DNA from: Candidatus Ulvibacter alkanivorans
GTDB taxonomy: Bacteria; Bacteroidota; Bacteroidia; Flavobacteriales; Flavobacteriaceae
Length of the DNA stretch: 41,133 bases
NCBI RefSeq assembly: GCF_003333325.1
Contig: NZ_QOLC01000087.1
Location: 1-41,133 of the forward strand
Reading direction: 5' to 3'
Positions 16,701 to 23,459 of this stretch are shown piece after piece. A model generated the notes under the pieces. That model was not told the origin of the DNA. It searched no databases and saw only the letters and a program-made list of their open reading frames with translations. The position numbers and the translations under genes were made by a program. How positions within the stretch are numbered: position 1 is the first letter of the stretch; the number at the start of each line of letters is the position of its first letter.

Positions 16701-18413
16701 ATGATCTACGTAGACCCAAAAATTCTAGAGCGAGTTAACAAATGGCTCACTCCGTTTTTTGATGAAAACACCCAGCATACAATTAAAGAAATGATCGCCC
16801 ACGATCCGGAAGGATTGGAAGATAGCTTTTATAAGAGTTTAGAATTTGGTACCGGCGGTATGCGCGGTATCATGGGAGTTGGCGATAATCGCATTAATAA
16901 ATACACCCTCGGAAAGAACACCCAAGGACTTTCTAATTATTTAAAACGACAGTTCCCCAATGAAACCATAAAGGTTGCCATTGCATTCGATTGTCGCCAT
17001 AACAGTGAAGAGCTGGCTCAAGTAGTTGCCAATGTATTTGGCGCCAATGGGATCAAAGTCTATTTGTTCTCAGACCTTAGACCTACTCCCGAGCTATCCT
17101 TTGCAGTACGACACTTAAATTGCCATAGCGGTATTGTTTTAACTGCTTCGCACAACCCTCCAGAATATAATGGGTATAAGGTATATTGGCAAGACGGCGG
17201 ACAATTGGTACCGCCTCAAGATGCTGAAATTATTGCTGAAATTAATTCATTAGCGTACGAAGACATAAAATTCGATACGCCTTCAGAAAATATTATCACG
17301 ATCGATACCGAAATAGATAACGCTTTTGCTGAAGCTGCCATTAAACATGGAAGTTTCAATACTGCCCAATCGGCAAAAGATGATCTAAAGATCGTGTTTA
17401 CTTCGCTACACGGAACATCTATAACCATGATCCCGGAAGTACTAAAACGGGCGGGGTATAATAATGTAACTATTGTGGAAGAACAAGCGACACCCGATGG
17501 CGATTTTCCTACGGTAGCTTCCCCAAATCCCGAGGAACCCGAAGCATTAAAAATGGCATTGGAAATGGCCGAAAAAAAACATGCCGATATTGTTATTGGT
17601 ACAGATCCCGATTGTGACCGATTAGGGATCGCAGTACGAGATGATCATGGAAAAATGGTGATCTTAAACGGCAACCAGGCCATGGTCATTAAAACCCACT
17701 TCTTGCTCGAACACTGGAAAAAACAAGGAAAGCTCAACGGAAAGCAGTTTGTTGCATCTACTATTGTAAGTACGCCTATGGTTCGAAAGATCGCAGAAAA
17801 ATACAACGTGGATTACAAAGAAGGACTTACCGGTTTTAAGTGGATCGCAAAGATGATCAACGATTATCCCGAGCAAGAATTCATTGGTGGTGGTGAAGAA
17901 AGTTTTGGATATCTGGTGGGTGATTTTGTTCGTGATAAAGATGCTGTGACCGCTACCCTACTCGCCTGTGAGATCGCTGCGCTTAAAAAAGAAGCGAATA
18001 GCAGCATGTATACTTATTTACAAGAAATTTACGCTGAAACCGGACATTACAAAGAACATCTGGTTTCATTGGTGAAAAAAGGCAAGCAAGGCGCTCAAGC
18101 CATTAAGCAAATGATGGTTGAGTTGCGTGACAATCCGTTTGATACGATCGCAGGAAGTAAGGTAGTTCGTATCGAAGACTATCTTATAGGAACCGCAATG
18201 AATGTGGATACTGGAACTTCAGAGACATTAAATGTCCCTAAATCGAATGTGCTTATATACTATACCGAAGACGGAAGTAAGATCGCCGCTCGCCCCAGTG
18301 GTACAGAGCCTAAGATAAAGTTTTATATGAGTGTGAACACCAAGGACGATCAGGCTTCGGAAACACTTCAGAAAAAAATAGACAACATCATTAGTCACTT
18401 AAACATTAGGTAG
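16701..18413 (+). CDS. Phosphoglucomutase/phosphomannomutase (phospho-sugar mutase)
   Basis: The 570-residue cytoplasmic enzyme interconverts hexose 1- and 6-phosphates. The four domains of the alpha-D-phosphohexomutase family are visible: the phosphoserine loop TASHNPPEYNGYK with active Ser150, the magnesium loop DPDCDRLG (Asp302, 304, 306), the sugar-binding GGGEESFGY loop, and the phosphate-binding RPSGTEPKIKFY loop near the C-terminus. The length and FGTGGMRGIMG near residue 50 fit the PgcA-like, phosphoglucomutase/phosphopentomutase-related group found in Bacteroidota. It could feed sugar phosphates to envelope glycan synthesis together with the neighbouring glycosyltransferase. Its TAG stop overlaps the GTG start of the ABC exporter. 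Confidence 0.92.
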   Translation: MIYVDPKILERVNKWLTPFFDENTQHTIKEMIAHDPEGLEDSFYKSLEFGTGGMRGIMGVGDNRINKYTLGKNTQGLSNYLKRQFPNETIKVAIAFDCRHNSEELAQVVANVFGANGIKVYLFSDLRPTPELSFAVRHLNCHSGIVLTASHNPPEYNGYKVYWQDGGQLVPPQDAEIIAEINSLAYEDIKFDTPSENIITIDTEIDNAFAEAAIKHGSFNTAQSAKDDLKIVFTSLHGTSITMIPEVLKRAGYNNVTIVEEQATPDGDFPTVASPNPEEPEALKMALEMAEKKHADIVIGTDPDCDRLGIAVRDDHGKMVILNGNQAMVIKTHFLLEHWKKQGKLNGKQFVASTIVSTPMVRKIAEKYNVDYKEGLTGFKWIAKMINDYPEQEFIGGGEESFGYLVGDFVRDKDAVTATLLACEIAALKKEANSSMYTYLQEIYAETGHYKEHLVSLVKKGKQGAQAIKQMMVELRDNPFDTIAGSKVVRIEDYLIGTAMNVDTGTSETLNVPKSNVLIYYTEDGSKIAARPSGTEPKIKFYMSVNTKDDQASETLQKKIDNIISHLNIR

Positions 18414-20239
18414 TGAATTACTTTAAAAAAATCCTTGTTTTTGCCAAACCCTACCGTCGACATGCCGTAGGAAATATATTTTCCAATATTTTTTATGCGC
18501 TCTTCGGAAGCTTAGCATTTGTATCACTTATACCTATGCTAAAGGTACTGTTCGACGACAAGAAGGAAATTGTAGAAGCCCCTGCTTATACGGGGATCGT
18601 AAATATTGGCGAATATCTAGAAGGGCAACTCAATCTCTTTATTAACGAGAAGATCGCAACCGATGGCGAGATGAACACCCTAATGTTAATGATCGGATTA
18701 GTAATAAGTACGTTCCTTCTAAAGAACTTTTTTGGTTACTTGGCGATGTATTTTATTACCTATTTACGCAATGGTGTATTAAAAGATCTACGCAACGCCT
18801 TATACAAGAAAACGGTAGCCCTGCCGGTTTCTTTTTATTCTGAAAAACGCAAAGGTGATACTATCGCACGTATTACAAGCGATGTGCTCGAGATTCAGCA
18901 TTCCTTTTTATCGATACTCGAATTGATCGTACGGGAGCCTTTAATGATCCTTTTCACCATCATTTTTATGTTGGCAATTAGTGTAAAGCTCACCTTATTT
19001 GTATTTATTTTTATTCCCGTATCCGGATTTATCATTTCTCGAATTGGAAAAAATTTAAAAAAGAAGTCGGATCGCGTTCAAAAAGAACAAGGTTTTTTCC
19101 TGTCCATTCTCGAGGAAACACTTGGCGGACTTAAGATCATTAAAGGGTTTAACGCAGAGCATCTCTTCAATAACAAATTCAAAAATTCTACTTCTCGATT
19201 TTACAAGTACTCGAACAGTTTGTTAAACAGACAAAATCTAGCGTCACCAATTAGTGAATTCTTAGGGATAGTCGTTATCGCAATTTTATTGTGGTTTGGT
19301 GGACGCATGGTTTTGGTAGAAGGTACGTTAGAACCTGCTGCTTTTATTGCGTATATGGGATTGGCATATAATATCCTAACGCCGGCCAAAGCAATTAGTA
19401 AAGCCAGTTACGGCGTAAAGAAGGGAAATGCTGCTGCCGAACGTGTATTAGAAATTCTTGAGACCGAATCAACCATACAGGATAAACCTGATGCGGTAGT
19501 TAAAGAAGGCTTTAACGAGGAAGTTAGGCTAGAAAATATTTCGTTTAAATACGAAGATGAATATGTACTGCAAGACTTTTCGTTAACGGTTCCTAAAGGG
19601 CATACAGTGGCACTGGTAGGACAAAGCGGAAGCGGAAAAAGCACCATTGCAAATCTTATCACTCGTTTTTACGATGTTAATAAAGGGAAGATCGCTATCG
19701 ATGGGGTAGATATTAAGGATATGACCCAAGCTTCACTTCGGAAACTATTAGGGCTCGTTACTCAAGACTCAATTTTGTTTAACGACACGGTTGCAGGCAA
19801 TTTACGTGTCGCTGCAGAAGAGGCTTCCGAAGAAGAGATCATAGAAGCCTTAAAGATCGCGAATGCATGGGAATTTGTTAAGAGCCTGCCGGAAGGCATA
19901 CATACGAACATTGGCGATAGTGGTAATAAATTGAGTGGCGGACAAAAACAACGTCTTAGTATTGCTCGTGCAGTGCTTAAGAACCCACCTATCATGATCT
20001 TAGATGAAGCTACATCTGCGCTCGATACTGAAAGCGAACGATTGGTTCAAGATGCCTTGGAGAATATGATGAAGAATAGAACTTCTGTAGTCATCGCCCA
20101 CCGTTTATCGACGATTCAAAATGCAAACACTATAGTCGTGCTTTCTAAAGGGAAGATAGTCGAACAAGGTAAGCATCAAGAATTATTAGACCAACGTGGT
20201 GTTTATTATAGCCTTGTAGAAATGCAATCTCTTACCTAA
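18413..20239 (+). CDS. MsbA-like ABC exporter (membrane and ATPase domains fused)
   Basis: The 608-residue half-transporter has a six-helix ABC exporter membrane domain (residues about 18-345) and a C-terminal ATPase domain. Motifs: Walker A GQSGSGKST near residue 402, signature LSGGQKQR near 507, Walker B IMILDEAT near 526, and the H-loop IAHRLST. It should act as a homodimer. MsbA and relatives flip lipid A-linked or other lipids across the inner membrane; a lipid or glycolipid substrate fits the neighbouring glycosyltransferase and mutase but is inferred. Translation starts at GTG 18413 within TAGTG, overlapping the previous stop codon by one base, so the two genes are translationally coupled. 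A terminator follows directly. Confidence 0.92.
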   Translation: MNYFKKILVFAKPYRRHAVGNIFSNIFYALFGSLAFVSLIPMLKVLFDDKKEIVEAPAYTGIVNIGEYLEGQLNLFINEKIATDGEMNTLMLMIGLVISTFLLKNFFGYLAMYFITYLRNGVLKDLRNALYKKTVALPVSFYSEKRKGDTIARITSDVLEIQHSFLSILELIVREPLMILFTIIFMLAISVKLTLFVFIFIPVSGFIISRIGKNLKKKSDRVQKEQGFFLSILEETLGGLKIIKGFNAEHLFNNKFKNSTSRFYKYSNSLLNRQNLASPISEFLGIVVIAILLWFGGRMVLVEGTLEPAAFIAYMGLAYNILTPAKAISKASYGVKKGNAAAERVLEILETESTIQDKPDAVVKEGFNEEVRLENISFKYEDEYVLQDFSLTVPKGHTVALVGQSGSGKSTIANLITRFYDVNKGKIAIDGVDIKDMTQASLRKLLGLVTQDSILFNDTVAGNLRVAAEEASEEEIIEALKIANAWEFVKSLPEGIHTNIGDSGNKLSGGQKQRLSIARAVLKNPPIMILDEATSALDTESERLVQDALENMMKNRTSVVIAHRLSTIQNANTIVVLSKGKIVEQGKHQELLDQRGVYYSLVEMQSLT

Positions 20240-20245
20240 AAAAGA

Positions 20246-20274
20246 AAAAGAGCGATTTGGGGCATCGCTCTTTT
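20246..20274 (+). terminator. Intrinsic terminator after the ABC exporter
   Basis: A perfect 11-bp stem AAAAGAGCGAT / ATCGCTCTTTT (20246-20256, 20264-20274) with a 7-base loop. It starts 7 bases after the stop codon of the exporter gene. The U-run is part of the stem's 3' arm. Confidence 0.85.
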
Positions 20275-20383
20275 AACTTTTTGTCACCGCATTTGGGGCA
20301 CGCGGCAACACTTTTAACATAAGTATGGATCAAATATGAAGAATATTTTTGAATCCACCAAATAAAATCTACACTTTATCTTG

Positions 20384-20414
20384 TTTTTATGCATTTTATC
20401 GGATTTTTTAAATG
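20384..20414 (+). repeat. T-rich motif, copy 1
   Basis: The bases read TTTTTATGC, A, TTTTATCGG, ATTTTTTA, AATG. Copy 2 at 20589-20618 reads TTTTTATGC, T, TTTTATCGA, ATTTTTTA, GTG. The two match at nearly every position over about 27 bases and lie 205 bases apart on either side of the hairpin at 20465-20496. They may be binding sites of one regulator or curved promoter-upstream DNA. Confidence 0.55.
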
Positions 20415-20464
20415 TGAATGTTAAGGTTTTTCTTACTTATTACAGCTCATTATAAGGCATAAAA

Positions 20465-20496
20465 AAAACGGACCAGCCCCCGCTTAGGTCCGTTTT
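20465..20496 (-). terminator. Strong hairpin, terminator-like on the minus strand
   Basis: A perfect 10-bp stem AAAACGGACC / GGTCCGTTTT (20465-20474, 20487-20496) with a C-rich 12-base loop. On the minus strand the stem is followed by a run of Ts, so it can end a minus-strand transcript, yet no minus-strand gene lies upstream. The loop sequence GGGGGCT (minus strand) can pair with AGCCCC at 20522-20517, giving an alternative or pseudoknot structure. A small RNA or attenuator is possible. Confidence 0.6.
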
Positions 20497-20588
20497 AGTG
20501 CGTTCTCATTACAGTTGGGGCTAATAATGCAGAACATATACATAAGAAGTATGCCATAAAAGTAGTAATATTTTTCCTACAAACAAAA

Positions 20589-20618
20589 TTTTTATGCTTT
20601 TTATCGAATTTTTTAGTG
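20589..20618 (+). repeat. T-rich motif, copy 2
   Basis: Second copy of the motif described at 20384. It is followed directly by a partial further copy of its core, TTTCATCGAATT (20619-20630). It lies about 100 bases before the sigma factor start. Confidence 0.55.
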
Positions 20619-20688
20619 TTTCATCGAATTATGATATTTGTACTTTAATAAAAATTCGCTGTATCTTGTTGAAACCATCAGAAGAAAT

Positions 20689-20721
20689 ATGAGTCCAAAT
20701 CGTATAAATAACAATTCGTGA
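20689..20721 (+). CDS. Possible ten-codon leader peptide coupled to the sigma factor
   Basis: ATG at 20689 opens a ten-codon frame, MSPNRINNNS, whose TGA (20719-20721) overlaps the GTG start of the sigma gene in the sequence GTGA. It is preceded by the purine-rich GAAGAAAT. Such overlap allows translational coupling. The frame is short enough to occur by chance, so this is a candidate only; alternatively the true sigma start lies elsewhere. Confidence 0.35.
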   Translation: MSPNRINNNS

Positions 20722-21269
20722 TCGAAGAACAGGTCTTAGTAAACGCCTTACAATCGGAAGACGACAGAGAAGCTGCTTTCCGTTCGCTGGTATCTCAGTA
20801 CAAGCAACGCCTGTATTGGCATATCCGAAAAATCGTATTGGACCACGATGATGCAGATGATGTGCTGCAAAATACCTTTATAAAGGTCTATAAGAACATC
20901 GACTCATTTAAAGGTCAGAGCAAATTGTACACTTGGATGTATCGTATTGCCACTAACGAATCCTTAACCTTTTTAAAGCGAAAAGCACGTAGAGCCAATA
21001 CTACCCTAGAAGAAGTGAAAGAAAATGCGCTCGCTAACCTGGAAGCTGATGTATACTTTGAAGGAGATCAAATACAATTGCAATTGCAAAAAGCGATTGC
21101 AGAATTGCCGGAAAAGCAACAACTCATCTTTAATATGAAATATTTTGAAGATCATACCTACGAGGAGCTCTCTGAAATTTTAGATACCTCGGTCGGCGGA
21201 CTTAAAAGCAGCTATCACATAGCCGTTAAAAAAGTAACAGCATTTTTAAAGTCAGATGAAACCTTTTAA
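20718..21269 (+). CDS. ECF-type RNA polymerase sigma factor
   Basis: The 183-residue protein has the two-domain ECF layout. Region 2 spans about residues 22-90, with HDDADDVLQNTFIKVYKN (core-binding and -10 recognition helix) and LYTWMYRIATNESLTFLKRK; region 4 covers about residues 118-175, with LPEKQQLIFNMKYFEDHTYEELSEIL and the GGLKSSYHIAVKKV recognition helix. It would redirect RNA polymerase to an envelope-stress-type regulon. The start is GTG 20718; no in-frame ATG gives a better N-terminus, and the preceding TGA of a leader ORF overlaps it. The two following genes, 23 and 1 bases apart, look like its anti-sigma and sensor partners. Confidence 0.92.
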   Translation: MIEEQVLVNALQSEDDREAAFRSLVSQYKQRLYWHIRKIVLDHDDADDVLQNTFIKVYKNIDSFKGQSKLYTWMYRIATNESLTFLKRKARRANTTLEEVKENALANLEADVYFEGDQIQLQLQKAIAELPEKQQLIFNMKYFEDHTYEELSEILDTSVGGLKSSYHIAVKKVTAFLKSDETF

Positions 21270-21292
21270 CTTTATAATAGTCAAAAGAACAC

Positions 21293-21793
21293 ATGAATCC
21301 TAAAAAACATACACACGGCTTTAAAGTTCCTAAGGGGTATTTCGATACGTTAGAGGCTCGTATTTATGAGCAGATCGAAGTTGAAAAACTACCTAAGGAA
21401 ACAGGATTCAAAGTTCCTAAGGGGTATTTCGATTCGGTAGAAACATCGGTACTAACTAGTGTACAACAGCAAGAAAAAGCGCCCAAAGTGGTTTCGCTTG
21501 TTACTAGAAGTTCTTATAAATATATTGCGGCTGTAGCGGCCATTTTTATTGCGATATTTTCAGTTTGGCAATTTACCGGGTCGAGTGACACTGATTTCAA
21601 CTCGGTAGAAAGTGCTTCTATAGAAGCCTATGTAGATGAAGGTAACCTCAATTTCGATTCGTACGAATTAATTTCATTATTCAATGATGAAGAGGTAGAC
21701 AGCTTGATCTTTGAGACTAATTACCTTTCCGAAGCAGCCATAGAAGAATATATATTTGAAAACGTCGACGATCCAACCTATTTAATAGAATAA
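21293..21793 (+). CDS. Single-pass membrane protein, probable anti-sigma factor
   Basis: The 166-residue protein has a cytoplasmic N-terminal region, one membrane helix (about residues 75-92, YIAAVAAIFIAIFSVWQF) and an acidic periplasmic tail (pI clearly low, many E and D). The N-terminal part contains a duplicated segment: GFKVPKGYFDTLEARI (about residues 9-24) and GFKVPKGYFDSVETSV (about 38-53), repeated nearly exactly in the DNA as well. Position directly after an ECF sigma gene, and this topology, suggest an anti-sigma factor with the repeats contacting the sigma factor. It shows no zinc-binding ZAS motif (HxxxCxxC), so it is not a classical anti-sigma. The function is inferred from context. 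Confidence 0.75.
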   Translation: MNPKKHTHGFKVPKGYFDTLEARIYEQIEVEKLPKETGFKVPKGYFDSVETSVLTSVQQQEKAPKVVSLVTRSSYKYIAAVAAIFIAIFSVWQFTGSSDTDFNSVESASIEAYVDEGNLNFDSYELISLFNDEEVDSLIFETNYLSEAAIEEYIFENVDDPTYLIE

Positions 21794-21794
21794 C

Positions 21795-22238
21795 ATGAAA
21801 AATATCCTCACCCTAAGCCTGTTCTTCCTCTCTTTGAGTCTTTTTGCTCAAAGCGATAGACACGAAAAGATCAAAGCGTTGAAAACTGCACATATTACCG
21901 ATGCACTAGCGCTAACTACTTCGGAAGCTGAAAAATTTTGGCCAATCTACAATGAGTATGACGAAAAAATGCATGCCTTGCGAAAAAAAGAACGCTCAGA
22001 AATCTATAGTGTTCTAAAAGAAGAAGGTGTAGACGCTATGAGTGAAGCAGAAGCAAATGCGCTGATCGATAAGGCCCATGCAATCGAAAGAAAAGAATTA
22101 GAATATAGAGAAGAGCTTATTGCCAATTTGCGAAAAGTGATCTCTTCTAAGAAGATCATTAAGCTTAGAAAAGCGGAAGAAGATTTTAAACGCGAATTGT
22201 TAAAGCAATATCGCAAACGGAAAAAGGATAAAAAATAG
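21795..22238 (+). CDS. Secreted Spy/CpxP-like protein, sensor of the ECF system
   Basis: The 147-residue product has a signal peptide (residues 1-18, LSLFAQ) and a highly charged helical mature part (EKIKALKTAHITDALALTTSEAEKFWPIYNEYDEKM...). The LTxxEAxxFWPIYNEY segment is the one seen in Bacteroidota proteins named sensors of ECF-type sigma factors and is related in layout to Spy/CpxP periplasmic chaperones with an LTxxQ-like motif. It ends in a lysine-rich tail. It overlaps or adjoins the anti-sigma gene (1-base gap) and ends the operon before a bidirectional terminator. It probably reports periplasmic stress to the membrane protein; this is inference. Confidence 0.82.
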   Translation: MKNILTLSLFFLSLSLFAQSDRHEKIKALKTAHITDALALTTSEAEKFWPIYNEYDEKMHALRKKERSEIYSVLKEEGVDAMSEAEANALIDKAHAIERKELEYREELIANLRKVISSKKIIKLRKAEEDFKRELLKQYRKRKKDKK

Positions 22239-22283
22239 TTGTTTGATTTTTGGTTAGCTATCTGCTATCTATAGGTAGCATAG

Positions 22284-22310
22284 AAAAAGAGTCTGTATTA
22301 GACTCTTTTT
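22284..22310. terminator. Bidirectional terminator between convergent genes
   Basis: A perfect 10-bp stem AAAAAGAGTC / GACTCTTTTT (22284-22293, 22301-22310) with a TGTATTA loop and T runs on both strands. It serves the sigma operon from the left and the Ycf48-like gene from the right; the stop codon of the latter adjoins it. Confidence 0.85.
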
Positions 22311-23354
22311 TTATTCTGAAAATATAAGTTTAGCGATCTTATTCCTGCCACTCGCAAAAGCCGTAGAATCGTTAACAAACTCTATCGCATAAAAGCCTTG
22401 ATTCGAAAGTTCGATCCAACTTTCACCTTGATCTCTACTGTAAGAAATTCCCGGGGATCCCACGGCGACCATCGCAGTGCCTTCGGTTCCCGGTACAAAT
22501 CGAACCGAGGAGCGATACCCCGGACCACTGCCATTACTAAGCAAGGACCATGTTTTACCTCCATCTCGGGTGATAGCTTTGTTGCCTTCATTAAATTCTT
22601 TTCGCTCCCAATCTCCTCCAAAAATCACCCCGGTGTTCTCATCGTAGAAATCGACGGTATAGATTCCCGTCATTGCTTTACCTTGTAGGATGGGCGTACT
22701 ATAAACTTCCCAACTCCTGCCTTTGTCGGCAGAGTGGAAAACTCGAGCGCGTTTACCGCCGGTCACGATCCACACCTTATCGCCATATAATGCTATATTA
22801 CTGTTACTTGCCGCAAAAGCCGCTTCTCCCGGTTCGGTGGGCGGTAAGATATCGCACGGGAGCTTTTTCCAAGTAGTACCACCATCACGCGTAATTATGA
22901 TAGATAGACAGTTAGAAGTAGGATCACCCATCGCAATGCCTTCTTTGTCGTTCCAAAAAGCCATGGCATCGTAGAAGACCTTTTCGCCTTCTTCGGTATA
23001 CACTGTTGTAATATTTGTAGCCTCGCGATTATCGAATAAAATTTTATACAACACACCCGGGTTGCCGATACTCAATACAAATGCGGCTTCATTGGTCACG
23101 GCGACCGATCTAAAATGTAGCAACGAATCTCCATACTTGATACTAGCAAGTTTCGGAGTGCCATGATCTATCAATCCAACGATTCCGGCGTTGGCGGCAA
23201 ACCAAAGGCGATCTTCATTCACAGGAGCAATAGCGCGTATGCTCAAGCTATCTTCAAATATAGGAGTGATAGAAACACTCGTAAATTCCTTTCCAAGAAA
23301 TGAGGAACAAGAAGAAAGTACTATTACTAGTACACAGACTAAAAAATATCGCAT
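22311..23354 (-). CDS. Ycf48/BNR-repeat lipoprotein
   Basis: The 347-residue lipoprotein has the signal MRYFLVCVLVIVLSSC with a lipobox cysteine at residue 16. The mature part is a beta-propeller with BNR/Asp-box-like repeats (SxDxGxTW pattern): ITRDGGTTWKKL, HSADKGRSWEVY, ITRDGGKTWSLL and YSRDQGESWIEL. It resembles Ycf48/HCF136-like proteins and sialidase-fold BNR proteins that in Bacteroidota are often annotated as oxidoreductases; catalysis is not evident, and a role as an exposed binding or assembly protein is more likely. The frame extends upstream to a TTG at 23372, but a -7 box covers 23370-23377, so the ATG at 23354 is the start. It is divergent from the RNA methyltransferase gene. 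Confidence 0.85.
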   Translation of the reverse strand: MRYFLVCVLVIVLSSCSSFLGKEFTSVSITPIFEDSLSIRAIAPVNEDRLWFAANAGIVGLIDHGTPKLASIKYGDSLLHFRSVAVTNEAAFVLSIGNPGVLYKILFDNREATNITTVYTEEGEKVFYDAMAFWNDKEGIAMGDPTSNCLSIIITRDGGTTWKKLPCDILPPTEPGEAAFAASNSNIALYGDKVWIVTGGKRARVFHSADKGRSWEVYSTPILQGKAMTGIYTVDFYDENTGVIFGGDWERKEFNEGNKAITRDGGKTWSLLSNGSGPGYRSSVRFVPGTEGTAMVAVGSPGISYSRDQGESWIELSNQGFYAIEFVNDSTAFASGRNKIAKLIFSE

Positions 23355-23369
23355 AGTTGAATTTTTTGC

Positions 23370-23377
23370 CAAATGTA
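23370..23377 (-). promoter_or_regulatory. -7 promoter box for the BNR-repeat lipoprotein gene
   Basis: On the minus strand the bases read TACATTTG, a perfect TAnnTTTG match 15 bases before ATG 23354. The leader is very short. It lies 23 bases from the divergent -7 box at 23401. Confidence 0.55.
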
Positions 23378-23400
23378 ATCAAAAGTATTTTTAGCTATTA

Positions 23401-23408
23401 TACCTTTG
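23401..23408 (+). promoter_or_regulatory. -7 promoter box for the RNA methyltransferase/endonuclease pair
   Basis: TACCTTTG is a perfect TAnnTTTG box. It lies across the first possible start (TTG 23406) of the open frame, so translation must start further down, at ATG 23460. Confidence 0.6.
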
Positions 23409-23459
23409 CAGCTGCAAACATCGAAACAATGGTTGAGATGTTATTCAATTATAAAATTC

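Larger units (their letters stand above)
20280..20717. other. 438-base intergenic region with hairpin, duplicated motif and leader ORF
   Basis: Between the ABC exporter terminator and the ECF sigma gene there is no ordinary gene. The region holds two copies of a T-rich motif (20384-20414 and 20589-20618), a strong minus-strand terminator hairpin (20465-20496), and a ten-codon ORF overlapping the sigma start (20689-20721). No perfect TAnnTTTG box is present on the plus strand before the sigma gene, so its promoter is of another kind or degenerate. Confidence 0.6.

Noticed and set aside
20336..20365. Nine-codon frame MKNIFESTK before the sigma operon
   Set aside because: Too short, no coupling to a following gene, expected by chance in AT-rich DNA.
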